Part shown: positions 8,749 through 16,927 of the stretch, in pieces | Layout of the letters: every line of letters starts with the position of its first letter | Numbering within the stretch: the stretch's first letter is position 1 | Origin: Cupriavidus necator A5-1 | GTDB lineage: Bacteria; Pseudomonadota; Gammaproteobacteria; Burkholderiales; Burkholderiaceae | Reading direction: 5' to 3' | Length of the DNA stretch: 64,000 nucleotides | Assembly (NCBI RefSeq): GCF_000744095.1 | Contig: NZ_JQLI01000008.1 | Location: 2,046,001-2,110,000 of the forward strand | Made by a program: the position numbers and the translations under genes | The notes under the pieces: model-generated | Seen by the model: only the letters and a program-made list of their open reading frames with translations | Told to the model about the DNA's origin: nothing | Databases searched by the model: none

Positions 8749-9474
8749 TCAGAATGCTCCCTTGTCGAAATTGCCAGCCAGCAGACCGCCGAATCCTGTC
8801 GGCCGATCGGTCAGGCCGAGCGTGCGCAAGCAGTGCCAGAGCAGCGCCTGATTGCTGGTGATGACGGGCTTGCCCACACGCTCGATGTCTTCGATGACCC
8901 CGCTCACCTGTATGCCGGCGCAGCTGATCAGCACCGCATCGGCCTGGTCGGTGTCGAGTTCCGCCGCCAGGTCAGCCCAGTGCGAGGCAGGAAACGAGCC
9001 CTGCTGGATGGGGGTGGAGCAGGGGTCCGCGATCTCGCAGGCGACCTCGATACCGTGCCGGGCCAGGAAGGCGATTTCCATCTCGACCACCTCGTGGGGA
9101 TACGGTGTCATCAGCGCGACGCGGCGCGCGCCGACCGCGCGCAAGGCGGCGAGAATGGCGTCGGTGGTGGTCACCGAGCGGATGCCTGTGGCGTCGAAGA
9201 TGCGCTGGTTGATGACTTGCGCCCCCACCGCCATGCTCGCCGCCGTGCAGTTCATGGCGATCAGGGTCACCCCGGCAGTGGCTAGCAGCGCCGCGTGGGA
9301 TTCGACATCGGCGACGACAGCCTTGTCGCTCTCCAGGGACGTGCGCGAGAACGGCATGCGCGTGGTGACGAACTGCACGCCGGCTGGCGCCATCAGTTGT
9401 ACTTCGAAGTCGCACAGGCCGCCGGACGGGTAAAGGTGCCCGATGCGTGCCTGATAGCCAAAACCAAGGCTCAT
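8749..9474 (-). CDS. Asp/Glu racemase superfamily enzyme (maleate isomerase / arylmalonate decarboxylase-like)
   Basis: A 241-residue enzyme of the aspartate/glutamate racemase superfamily. The paired catalytic cysteines are present: Cys76 in AMNCTA and Cys185 in ISCAG. The GFGYQARIGHLYPSGG opening and overall length fit maleate cis-trans isomerase and arylmalonate decarboxylase relatives better than amino-acid racemases. It may isomerise or decarboxylate a dicarboxylate such as a maleate arising from ring cleavage. It lies 70 bp downstream of the MFS transporter and upstream of the amidase on the same strand. The substrate is unproven. Confidence 0.82.
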   Translation of the reverse strand: MSLGFGYQARIGHLYPSGGLCDFEVQLMAPAGVQFVTTRMPFSRTSLESDKAVVADVESHAALLATAGVTLIAMNCTAASMAVGAQVINQRIFDATGIRSVTTTDAILAALRAVGARRVALMTPYPHEVVEMEIAFLARHGIEVACEIADPCSTPIQQGSFPASHWADLAAELDTDQADAVLISCAGIQVSGVIEDIERVGKPVITSNQALLWHCLRTLGLTDRPTGFGGLLAGNFDKGAF

Positions 9475-9544
9475 GCTGCTGTCCTGTTGAGCGTGGCGGC
9501 CGGCGCCGTCTTGTGCGGACGCGACGCCGGCCAGTTTGTGGGAG

Positions 9545-10867
9545 TTACTTCCTGCCCAGGGCGTGCCTGACGTGCTCCGGCGTCGGCGTGATATACACCG
9601 CCAGCGCCGCCAGTACCGCGGCTGTCGAGAACAGCACGAAATTCCACACCGGATTCGCGTTCAGCCCTGCGATATAGCCGCCCAGCACCGGACCTGCCAT
9701 GGCGCCGAAGCGGCCCACGCCAACAGCCCAGCCGGTCGCCGAAGCGCGGGCATGCGGTGCGTAGTAGTTCGCGATGTAGCCGAGCAGCACCAGCGCCGTG
9801 GCAATGCTGCCAAAGCCGGCGAGCGCGACCAGGACATAGTTGACCAGCAGCCCGTTCTTCTGCGAGAGCGCGAAGATCGACACGGCGCCGACCAGGAAGC
9901 TGACAGCAATGGTCTGGCGCGGTCCGAAGTAATCGGCGATCCGTCCGATCATCACGCCGCCAATGGCCGCGGCCATGTTGAAGACCGCGAAGAAGGACAG
10001 GCTGGAGCCAAGGTCGTAGCCGCTCTTGCGCATGATCTGCGGCAGCCACGTGCCCAGGCCATAGACCATCGTGATTGCCATGAACTGCGCGGCCCACAGG
10101 CAGATCGTCCCGAACGCATTCTTGCGCGAGAAGATCTCGGCGAATACGTCCTTCAACGATGTGCGTGGCGCGTCGTCGTGCGCAACCGGCGCGGTGGGGG
10201 CCTCCACGCCGAGACGCCCGGCAAGCGCCTGAGCCTCCCGATGCCGGCCTTTGCCGACGAGGAAGTCCAGCGATTCCGGAAGCCACAGCATCAGGACCGG
10301 AATGAACAGCAGCGGCAGGGCGCCGATGGCCACGATGGCACGCCATCCATACTGCTCCATGTACGCCATGCCGGCCAGCGCCGAGACCACCGCGCCGATC
10401 GGGTACCCGGAATACATCAGCGCGAAGTTCAGGTTGCGGCGCCCGGGCGGCGAGTACTCCACCGTGAGTGCCGCCGCCACCGCGATGACACCGCCCAGGC
10501 CAAGTCCGCCAATGCCGCGCACGAGGGCAAACATGGCCGGAGTCGGGGCCCAGACCGCAGCCAGCATCGACAACGAGAACAGTGCCACGCAAGCAATCAA
10601 GAGCTTTTTCCGGCCCGCCAGGTCGCTGAGCGGGCTGATGAAATAGGCGCCGAACAAGGTGCCGACCAGTGCGGCGCTGCTCATCTGGCCGAGTTCGAGA
10701 GGCGTCAGCCTCCACTGTGGATCAGTGATCAGCGCAGGGACGATGGTTCCCATCACGCCGATGTCGTAACCCTCGGAGAGGATGGCGGCCCAGCAGAGGA
10801 ACAGGACGAGATACGTGGTCCGTTGGGGGACGGACCGGACGGCTTCGGAAGTACCAGCAACATGCAT
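9545..10867 (-). CDS. MFS transporter, aromatic acid:H+ symporter (AAHS) type
   Basis: A 440-residue inner-membrane transporter with about twelve hydrophobic helices. The helix-1 motif EGYDIGVMGTIVPAL corresponds to the DGxD motif of PcaK/BenK-type aromatic acid symporters, and the loop 2-3 motif DLAGRKK is the general MFS signature. It would import an aromatic or related carboxylate with protons. The ATG at 10867 follows CAGGAG. It is the first gene of the minus-strand series MFS, racemase-like, amidase, Bug. Its position next to the Rieske cluster suggests it supplies that pathway, but the two units are divergent and could be separate. Confidence 0.9.
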   Translation of the reverse strand: MHVAGTSEAVRSVPQRTTYLVLFLCWAAILSEGYDIGVMGTIVPALITDPQWRLTPLELGQMSSAALVGTLFGAYFISPLSDLAGRKKLLIACVALFSLSMLAAVWAPTPAMFALVRGIGGLGLGGVIAVAAALTVEYSPPGRRNLNFALMYSGYPIGAVVSALAGMAYMEQYGWRAIVAIGALPLLFIPVLMLWLPESLDFLVGKGRHREAQALAGRLGVEAPTAPVAHDDAPRTSLKDVFAEIFSRKNAFGTICLWAAQFMAITMVYGLGTWLPQIMRKSGYDLGSSLSFFAVFNMAAAIGGVMIGRIADYFGPRQTIAVSFLVGAVSIFALSQKNGLLVNYVLVALAGFGSIATALVLLGYIANYYAPHARASATGWAVGVGRFGAMAGPVLGGYIAGLNANPVWNFVLFSTAAVLAALAVYITPTPEHVRHALGRK

Positions 10868-11295
10868 GGCGAAGGCTCCTGGGGGCGACTTTGGTGGGGG
10901 CGTTGGCTGCCGGCAGGCTCACAGCGGGCCTTTATGAGCGCGGCTGAATAAATAGTAGTATTCGCTAATAGGCATGGGGCATCGGGACATACCCTAGTCA
11001 TGGGCAGGAAAAAAACACTCCGATCACGTTGGCCTGACGTCCGGGTGCTGCATGCGGCGTGCTCCGCGCACGGCTTGCAAGAGCGATGCCCGGCGAAGCG
11101 CGCGCCGGCAGCAGACATTCGGCAATAGGGGTGTTTTCAGGGGGGGCGGCTTGCATCCTTCCATGCCAGCGGTTGCCGGCCGATATAGAAGAAGGATAGT
11201 GCCGCAGGAGGAGAGGCAGGTGCCGAACGGCGAAGCGGTATGCTGCGACCGCTGGACGCCAGGCGTGTTACCCGACGAGTGACATTTGGTATTAG
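10868..11295. other. Intergenic region upstream of the MFS gene, no gene recognised
   Basis: No convincing coding sequence. The AT-rich patch at 10945-10971 is the likeliest site of the MFS-operon promoter on the minus strand, but no clear -35/-10 pair was assigned. Confidence 0.4.
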
Positions 11296-11316
11296 AAGGG
11301 GCCTGATGGGCCCCTT
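11296..11316 (-). terminator. Terminator-like hairpin after the first TetR gene
   Basis: AAGGGGCC and GGCCCCTT form an 8 bp stem with a short loop, 7 bp beyond the TetR stop codon. The T run after it on the minus strand is short. Confidence 0.55.
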
Positions 11317-11323
11317 CACACGC

Positions 11324-11977
11324 TCAGGAAGCTGCGGAGGTTGCCGGTTCCTTGCGGGTGCGTGATGCGCGCGCCTTGCTGCGGGGCGCGGGTTCGGTGG
11401 CTTCCTCCGGCCCCAGCATCATGTCCGTCATCAACGTGGCGATCGCCTCCAGGTCGCGTGTATCTCCAATCCGGCTGTTGATGGCAAAGCCGTCGTAGGC
11501 CATCCACAGAATGTGGGACAGCAAGCGGTTCGACGCCAGGTGCGCGCGCTCCGGCGGCAGGCTTTCCAGGATCAGGTCGGTGATCGCGATCTCGCACTGT
11601 TCCAGCAGGTTGTTCGGCTTGGGGGTGTCCTGCGGGGCACTGGCGAGCGCCTCGATCATCGCGTTGGCGAAGGAATGATCGGCTGCGGGAATGTCGCCCC
11701 ACAGGCCGACGATGATGCGCCGCAGGCGCGTGCGGGGCGTCGGAAACTTCTGTACCGACTCGCGCAGGCTGTCCACCCGGGCGAGCAGCCACGGGGTGTA
11801 GATCTCATAGAAGATCAGCAGCTTGGAGTCGAAGTACACGTACAGGTTGGCCACGGTCATGCCTGCCGCGCGCGCGATCTCCGACATCGTTGTCGCCGTG
11901 TAGCCCTTGCGGCAGAACAGATCGAACGCGGCCGCGAGAATGGCCTCGCGCATCCCGTGTTTCTTGACTTGTGGCAT
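11324..11977 (-). CDS. TetR-family repressor of the Rieske operon (twin 1)
   Basis: A 217-residue regulator. The N-terminal helix-turn-helix lies at about 10-56, with TTMSEIARAAGMTVANLYVYF as the recognition segment. The C-terminal ligand domain carries LPPERAHLASNRLLSHILWM. It is read divergently from the Rieske oxygenase operon across a 252 bp gap containing a promoter and an operator-like site. It is a co-linear paralogue of the regulator at 20233-20883, with an almost identical DNA-binding domain. The likely role is repression relieved by a pathway compound. The lysine- and arginine-rich tail (about 200-217) is longer and differently composed than in its twin. Confidence 0.93.
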   Translation of the reverse strand: MPQVKKHGMREAILAAAFDLFCRKGYTATTMSEIARAAGMTVANLYVYFDSKLLIFYEIYTPWLLARVDSLRESVQKFPTPRTRLRRIIVGLWGDIPAADHSFANAMIEALASAPQDTPKPNNLLEQCEIAITDLILESLPPERAHLASNRLLSHILWMAYDGFAINSRIGDTRDLEAIATLMTDMMLGPEEATEPAPRSKARASRTRKEPATSAAS

Positions 11978-12142
11978 TGCACTTCCCCTTCCGGCCCGCC
12001 CCGGGCTGTCTTCGTATTCGCGGTTCCTGGTGCAGCGGATGCAACCGATGCCCCAACGTGGTTCGGTATTTTACCAAGACGGGGCACGAGTGATGACGAA
12101 ACCGCCTCGCGACTGCGGCAAATGGCGGCATCAAGATGTCGC

Positions 12143-12170
12143 TTGACTTTTCTGCGCTCGAAAATAAAAT
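12143..12170 (+). promoter_or_regulatory. Promoter of the Rieske oxygenase operon
   Basis: TTGACT (12143-12148) and TAAAAT (12165-12170) are separated by 16 bp, 60 bp upstream of the oxygenase ATG. The same arrangement, TTGACT and TAGAAT, precedes the PyrK-like gene at 21024-21052. Confidence 0.7.
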
Positions 12171-12186
12171 GACATTCATTATTCGA
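12158..12186. promoter_or_regulatory. Putative TetR operator (copy 1)
   Basis: A 29 bp site with outer arms TCGAAAATAA and TTATTCGA and an inner palindrome AATGA-CAT-TCATT. It overlaps the -10 box, as expected for a repressor site. A near-identical 30 bp site lies at 21039-21068 in front of the second unit. Assignment to the TetR twins rests on this conservation plus their similar DNA-binding domains. Confidence 0.65.
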
Positions 12187-12229
12187 CGGCGAGCCTTCGC
12201 CGATGTCCCCATCCAGGAGGAGATGCGCA

Positions 12230-13498
12230 ATGACATCGCAGCAGACGTTCTTCACAGACCGCTATCCGGAACTCGGCAAAGGGCCGGTACCGGTCGAGCC
12301 CTATGTCTCTCCCGAGTACTACGAGCGGGAAAAGGCCGAGATCTTCAAGAAGACCTGGCTGCAGGTTGGCCGCGTGGAAGAGATTCCCAATCCGGGCGAC
12401 TACTTCGTCAAGGAACTGGCTGTCTGCGACACCGAGATCATCGTCGTGCGCAACAAGCAGGGCGAGATCCGTGCCATGCATAACGTCTGCGCGCACCGCC
12501 TGAACCAGGTCGTCTATGAAAAGTGCGGCAACACGCGCAAGTTCTTCTGCAAGTTCCATGGCTGGGCCTACGACCTGGACGGCCGCCTGACCGGCGTGCC
12601 GGAGGAGGGCTGCTTCTTCGACATGCAGCGTGAAGACTATGGCCTCTCGCAGGTGTCTTGCGACGTCTGGCAGGGATTCATTTTCGTCAATATGCAAGCC
12701 CGGCCGGCACAGACGCTGGCCGAGTTCATGAAGCCGGTCTATGGCGACGTGGAAGGCTACCCGTTCGACAAGCTGACCTGCGCCTTCCAGTGGACCAGCG
12801 TCGTCAACTGCAACTGGAAGCTCGCTCTCGATGCCTTTCAGGAGGCCTATCACGTTGCCTACGTCCACGGCAACTCCATCGCGGACGCCATCGACAAGAG
12901 CGATGGCGGCAGCATGCGGCCACTCGATGTCGTCTGCGGGGACGTGCATCGGCGCCTGTCGCTCGCGGGGAACCAGAAGTCGGTCTACGGCAACCCGAAG
13001 GCCGTGACCAGCGGTGGCGCCGCCGCGGCGGAGGCCCTGGCGGAGTCCGCCGCATCGCGCCCGATCGCCGCAGCGGCATTGCGTGCCGGCATGGGCAGCG
13101 CGAAGCACGAGTTTCCGCTCGAAGCCCTGCCGAAGGGCGTCAACTGGACGCAGAGCAAGAACTGGCTGTTCGACATCAACGTCATCTTCCCGGACTTCTA
13201 CGTCTCATTGCGGCCCAACTACTACCAGGCCTACACCTTCCGCCCGATCGCGCACAACAAGATGTTGTTCGAGGGGCGCGTGTACTACCCCGAGATGACC
13301 ACGGCCGGTGGCCGTTTCTTCCTCGAATACATGAAGGTCGCGCTGCGCGACGTACTGCTGGAAGACATGAGCACGCTGGAACGCACGCAGGCAGCGGCGG
13401 AAACCGGCGCCAAGACGCACATGATCCTGCAGGACAGCGAAATCCTGGTCCGCCACGGCGCCCACGTGGTCGACCGCCTGGTCGGCGCAGAGCAATAA
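12230..13498 (+). CDS. Rieske non-haem iron oxygenase, large (alpha) subunit
   Basis: A 422-residue catalytic subunit of an aromatic-ring-hydroxylating oxygenase. The Rieske [2Fe-2S] motif is complete: Cys87, His89, Cys107, His110, with the canonical 17-residue spacing. The mononuclear-iron domain follows NWK (195-197), with His208 and His213 as ligands. The residue three before His208, which usually bridges the two centres as Asp, is Glu205 (QEAYHV). The ATG at 12230 follows AGGAGGAG; a 9-codon upstream extension is ignored. It heads an operon that also encodes an NTF2-like beta subunit, ferredoxin and ferredoxin reductase. The substrate is unknown; an aromatic acid or nitrogen-bearing aromatic fits the neighbours. 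Confidence 0.94.
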   Translation: MTSQQTFFTDRYPELGKGPVPVEPYVSPEYYEREKAEIFKKTWLQVGRVEEIPNPGDYFVKELAVCDTEIIVVRNKQGEIRAMHNVCAHRLNQVVYEKCGNTRKFFCKFHGWAYDLDGRLTGVPEEGCFFDMQREDYGLSQVSCDVWQGFIFVNMQARPAQTLAEFMKPVYGDVEGYPFDKLTCAFQWTSVVNCNWKLALDAFQEAYHVAYVHGNSIADAIDKSDGGSMRPLDVVCGDVHRRLSLAGNQKSVYGNPKAVTSGGAAAAEALAESAASRPIAAAALRAGMGSAKHEFPLEALPKGVNWTQSKNWLFDINVIFPDFYVSLRPNYYQAYTFRPIAHNKMLFEGRVYYPEMTTAGGRFFLEYMKVALRDVLLEDMSTLERTQAAAETGAKTHMILQDSEILVRHGAHVVDRLVGAEQ

Positions 13499-13530
13499 GA
13501 CCGCATATCAGTACATTAGCGAGCGAAGTC

Positions 13531-13917
13531 ATGGAAGAAAAGATCATCAATATCGGCGGCCTGCAGACGCAACGCGCGGCGGCCTTGCCCGAGCGCTTTG
13601 CGCATCTGAACCCGATCGCGCACTGGAGCCTGCCGACCGAAACCGCGCGCAATATCCAGCGCCACCGCGCCTCGATGGAAGAGATCAGGGCATTCGCGCA
13701 GACCATGCTCGGTGAGCTGGATGCGATCACCGCGTACCTGGACACCTTCGAGCCCGGCGCAATGCCGGCGGAGGCCCAGGCGCTCATGAACCTGCTGCTG
13801 TCACTGGCGGAGGTGGCACCGGCCATCGAGTTCTATCGCCAGCAGGCGGTGATCGATGGCTTCGATCCTCGCCGCTTCGTGGCCGACGAGGCCTTCAGGT
13901 TGTCCCCGGCGCTTTGA
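13531..13917 (+). CDS. Unknown protein of the Rieske operon
   Basis: A 128-residue soluble protein that matches no family I can name. It is mostly helical in look, with a leucine-rich stretch around 70-95 (ALMNLLLSLAEVAPAIEFYRQQ). It starts 32 bp after the alpha subunit stop and ends 25 bp before the first cupin, all on one strand, so it is very likely co-transcribed and works with the oxygenase. The ribosome site is weak (GAGCGAAG). A small accessory or assembly subunit is possible. Confidence 0.75.
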   Translation: MEEKIINIGGLQTQRAAALPERFAHLNPIAHWSLPTETARNIQRHRASMEEIRAFAQTMLGELDAITAYLDTFEPGAMPAEAQALMNLLLSLAEVAPAIEFYRQQAVIDGFDPRRFVADEAFRLSPAL

Positions 13918-13942
13918 GCCGCCGCTCGCAGAGGAGCACATC

Positions 13943-14359
13943 ATGCCGAAATGCCGCGTATTCGCCATCGACAACAACCTGAAGGAAGTGGTCGCCGATG
14001 GCCTGTACATGAAACACATGTTTGGCGAAACGGTCAGCGTTGCCGTCGTCAAGTTCGTCGAAGCCGCCGGCAGGGACCTGCCGGCGAAATCCCACCAGCA
14101 TGGCGAGGAAGCGTCGCTGCAGTTCTCGGGTGCCTGTTCCGTCTTCGAAGGGCTGGGCGAAGCCGGCGACCACGAGACCGTCATGGAGCAGGGCGATGCG
14201 TTGCTGATCCCGGCGGGGCTGATGCACTACGGCAGCAATCGTTTCGAGCCCGCCGGCGTCAGCATGCGGCTGAATGTGGTGACACCCGCCCGCAAGGAGT
14301 ACGGCGCCGAGGATACGGTGCCTTACTACCCGCTGGCCGACCGGGGAGAGCGGGCATGA
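13943..14359 (+). CDS. Cupin-domain protein (first of two)
   Basis: A 138-residue single-domain cupin. The first cupin motif is at about 52-68 (KSHQHGEEASLQFSG: His, His and Glu as possible metal ligands) and the second near 88-107 (GDALLIPAGLMHYG, with a distal His). A metal site therefore looks intact. Small cupins in aromatic-degradation operons can be dioxygenases, isomerases or binding proteins; which applies here is unknown. The ATG at 13943 follows AGAGGAG. Its stop codon overlaps the start of the second cupin (ATGA), indicating translational coupling. Confidence 0.85.
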   Translation: MPKCRVFAIDNNLKEVVADGLYMKHMFGETVSVAVVKFVEAAGRDLPAKSHQHGEEASLQFSGACSVFEGLGEAGDHETVMEQGDALLIPAGLMHYGSNRFEPAGVSMRLNVVTPARKEYGAEDTVPYYPLADRGERA

Positions 14360-14736
14360 GCGCGCAAGGACATCCGGACGTCGAGGCACGCACCGCCCAG
14401 CCGCTTTGCCGTCGCGTGGCAGCGGGTCAATCGTCCCCCACCGAACCGGCGTGCCATGCAACCAGCGGCGACGCCTTCGACATCGCCATCCATGTGCTGC
14501 GCCAGGGAGAAATGCTGAGCGCCGCGGCAGGCGAGGCGGGCGAGGAAGTGGCTGCGGTCCTGGAAGGCACCTTCACCATCGAAGCCGCAGGCGAGTCCTA
14601 TCGCCTGTCGAAAGGGGAGGGGATCATTATTCCCAATGCGGAGCCCCGCCGGTGGACCTGCGACGCCGGGAGCGGCCGCCTGTATCGCGTGATCAACCGC
14701 ACCTCGCTGGGCGAGCAAGCTGGAGCCGCGGCATGA
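14356..14736 (+). CDS. Cupin-domain protein (second of two)
   Basis: A 126-residue cupin. Motif 1 (about 54-75, LSAAAGEAGEEVAAVLEG) has lost the paired histidines of a metal cupin, while motif 2 (GEGIIIPNAEPRRWTC) lacks the usual distal His. It is therefore probably metal-free and acts in ligand binding, or as a partner of the preceding metal-type cupin. It overlaps the gene before and the gene after by 4 bp, so all three are translationally coupled. Confidence 0.82.
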   Translation: MSAQGHPDVEARTAQPLCRRVAAGQSSPTEPACHATSGDAFDIAIHVLRQGEMLSAAAGEAGEEVAAVLEGTFTIEAAGESYRLSKGEGIIIPNAEPRRWTCDAGSGRLYRVINRTSLGEQAGAAA

Positions 14737-15968
14737 ACACGTTCGAACACATCGTCATCGTGGGCGCTGGGCATGCCGGCGGCCGCGTCGCGCAGCACTT
14801 GCGCGCGCTGGGCTATGACCAGCGGCTTACCCTCGTTGGTGAAGAACCGCACGCTCCCTATGAACGCCCGGCATTGTCGAAAGAGCTGCTCAAGGGCGAG
14901 CGCGCCGCACCGGAGCTCGTGCTCGGCCCCGCCGCCTTCTGGACGGATGGCAACGCGGTAGCGCATGTGCGCGGCCGTGCCAGCGCGCTGGACGCCGAGG
15001 CCCGGCTGCTTAGCCTGAGCGACGGCAGCACGATCGGCTTCGACCGGCTGGTCGTCGCGACCGGCGGCCGCGCGCGCACGCTTAATATCCCCGGGGCCGA
15101 CCTGCCGGGCGTCGTCACCTTGCGCACCATCGACGATAGCCTCGCATTGCGCGAGACGCTGGTGCCGGGCCGGCGCGTGGCGATCGTCGGGGCCGGCGTA
15201 ATCGGTATGGAAGTCGCCGCCAGCGCCAGGGCGCTCGGGGCGGACGTGACGGTGCTGGAGGCGGGCAACCGCATCCTCGCGCGCTGCCTGCCGCCCGCGG
15301 CCTCGGAGTGGCTGCACGGCCTGCACACGGCCAACGGCACCCGTATCGAGACCGGCGTACAGGTCAGCCGCATCGAGCGCGATGGCACTGCCTTGCGGGT
15401 TCACGTCGCGCGCGGCGGCGAAGCCTGGGCGCTGGCCGCGGACGTCGTGCTGGCGGCGGTGGGCATCGACAGCGGGGTGGATTTCCTCGCGGGCACCGGG
15501 ATCGCCAACGAGCATGGGGTTCCGGTCGGTGCCGATTGCCGCAGCCCAGTCGCGCCGTGGTGCTTTGCGGCAGGAGACGTGGCGCTGACCTACAGCCCGT
15601 TGTACCAGCGCGCCGTGCGGCAGGAAACCTGGCGCAACGCCGAGAACCAGGCGCAAGCGGTGGCAGGCTTCCTGCTCGGGCGCACCGACCCTTACATCGA
15701 AGTCCCGTGGATGTGGACCGACCAGCTCGGGCACAACATCCAGGTGGTCGGCCAACCCGGCGACGCCGACGAGATCGTCGTGCGCCAGGGCGCGTCGGGA
15801 GCCCCCGCGACCATGCTGCTGCTGCGCGGCGGGCAGGTCGCTGGCGGTGTCCTGATCGACAACGGGCGCGAGCGCAAGCACCTGGAAGCGCTGGTGCGCA
15901 GCGGCACGCCGGTCGAGCGTAGGCGTCTCGCCGACGCAGCGATCCCGCTCAAGGCGCTGGCGTCATGA
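14733..15968 (+). CDS. FAD-dependent ferredoxin reductase of the Rieske system
   Basis: A 411-residue flavoprotein that passes electrons from NAD(P)H to the Rieske ferredoxin. The FAD-binding motif is at the N-terminus (IVIVGAGHAGGRVAQHLR, about 7-24), the NAD(P)H motif near 150-165 (VAIVGAGVIGMEVAAS), and the second FAD segment near 279-291 (CFAAGDVALTYSP). The family-typical WTDQLGHNIQVVG lies at about 329. Length and layout match BphA4/AlkT-type reductases. The ATG at 14733 overlaps the second cupin stop. With 16553 and 12230 it gives a three-component electron chain. Confidence 0.94.
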   Translation: MNTFEHIVIVGAGHAGGRVAQHLRALGYDQRLTLVGEEPHAPYERPALSKELLKGERAAPELVLGPAAFWTDGNAVAHVRGRASALDAEARLLSLSDGSTIGFDRLVVATGGRARTLNIPGADLPGVVTLRTIDDSLALRETLVPGRRVAIVGAGVIGMEVAASARALGADVTVLEAGNRILARCLPPAASEWLHGLHTANGTRIETGVQVSRIERDGTALRVHVARGGEAWALAADVVLAAVGIDSGVDFLAGTGIANEHGVPVGADCRSPVAPWCFAAGDVALTYSPLYQRAVRQETWRNAENQAQAVAGFLLGRTDPYIEVPWMWTDQLGHNIQVVGQPGDADEIVVRQGASGAPATMLLLRGGQVAGGVLIDNGRERKHLEALVRSGTPVERRRLADAAIPLKALAS

Positions 15969-16531
15969 GCGGGCCCACCATCGAACAGCGGCTGGCGCGA
16001 CTGGAGGCCGCCGAGGCGATCCGTGCCCTGAAAGCGCGCTATGCCGCGCTGGCGGACGCCAAGTACCGGCCCGACTACACGCGCGTATCCGAAGACACCA
16101 TGCGCCGGGTGGCCTGGGAGCAGGCGCTGTGTTTCACCGACGACGCCATCTGGGAAGGCGGGCGGGGATTCGGCGATTCACTGGCGGGCCGCTCGCAGCT
16201 GCACGACTGGTTCCAGCGCTCACCCTGGTGTTTCGCCGTGCACTACTACGGCAGCCCGCAGCTCGACATCGACGAGGATCGCGCCCAAGGCGTCTGGCGC
16301 CTGTGGCAGCTGGCCCTGCGCGAAGACAACCGCGATGCGGTCCTGCTGGCCGCCACCACGCACGAAGACTACCGGCGCGAAGCCGATGGCGCCTGGCGCT
16401 GCTGCCGCATGCGCTTTGCCGGGATCCACATGACATCCCTGGGCCAGGGCCCCATGCCTCTGGTGGCGACCCTGGCGGCATTGGACGCAAGGATGGCAGA
16501 CCAGGCGCGGCACGCTGAACCCCGCGCCTGA
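15965..16531 (+). CDS. NTF2/SnoaL-like protein, probable small (beta) subunit of the Rieske oxygenase
   Basis: A 188-residue protein with the cone-shaped NTF2/SnoaL fold seen in ring-hydroxylating oxygenase beta subunits. Recognisable segments are IRALKARYAALADAK at 19-33, ALCFTDDAIWEG at about 54-65, and a central HYYGSPQLDID strand. Such beta subunits are structural and hold the alpha3beta3 hexamer. Its placement in the operon rather than next to alpha is unusual. An alternative is a free-standing SnoaL enzyme, but the oxygenase context makes the subunit role more likely. It overlaps the reductase stop by 4 bp. Confidence 0.78.
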   Translation: MSGPTIEQRLARLEAAEAIRALKARYAALADAKYRPDYTRVSEDTMRRVAWEQALCFTDDAIWEGGRGFGDSLAGRSQLHDWFQRSPWCFAVHYYGSPQLDIDEDRAQGVWRLWQLALREDNRDAVLLAATTHEDYRREADGAWRCCRMRFAGIHMTSLGQGPMPLVATLAALDARMADQARHAEPRA

Positions 16532-16552
16532 ATTCCTGAGAGAGGAGACACC

Positions 16553-16927
16553 ATGATGATCGAGGAAGCAGAAACGGTGCGCGAGCCACAGGCGCGCGAG
16601 GAAATCATCCGCTGGTATCGCGCCGGCGAAGTCGGCGCCTTGTTCGGCCCCGGCGACTGCCATGGCCTGGACGTCGACGGCCATCGCATCGGGCTGTTCA
16701 ATGTCGACGAGACGGTCTATGCCCTGGACGACATCTGCACGCACGGCAACGCGCTGCTGTCGGACGGCGAAATGGACGGGCACGGCATCGAGTGCCCGCT
16801 GCATGCCGGCCTGTTCGATGTGCGCAATGGGCGAGCCATGTGCGCGCCGCTGACCCGCGATGCCCGTTGCCATGCCGTGAAGGTCGAAGCCGGCGTGGTC
16901 TATGTCGCCGCGCCGGAGAAGGCATGA
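16553..16927 (+). CDS. Rieske-type [2Fe-2S] ferredoxin
   Basis: A 124-residue electron carrier. The cluster ligands are Cys62 and His64 (CTHG) and Cys81 and His84 (CPLH), with family-typical spacing. It transfers electrons from the reductase at 14733 to the oxygenase at 12230. About 20 N-terminal residues precede the conserved fold, a little longer than the usual BphA3-type ferredoxin. A good GAGAGGAG site lies before the ATG. Its stop overlaps the asparaginase start by 4 bp. Confidence 0.93.
   Translation: MMIEEAETVREPQAREEIIRWYRAGEVGALFGPGDCHGLDVDGHRIGLFNVDETVYALDDICTHGNALLSDGEMDGHGIECPLHAGLFDVRNGRAMCAPLTRDARCHAVKVEAGVVYVAAPEKA

Noticed and set aside
8635..10970. Shared 8-mer TATTAGCG near the amidase start (8635) and, reversed, near the MFS start (10963-10970)
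   Set aside because: Eight bases without wider similarity are not enough to call an operator.
12658..13530. Upstream extension of the unknown gene at 13531 into the Rieske alpha gene
   Set aside because: The extension is a shadow of the alpha subunit; the conserved-looking protein starts at ATG 13531.
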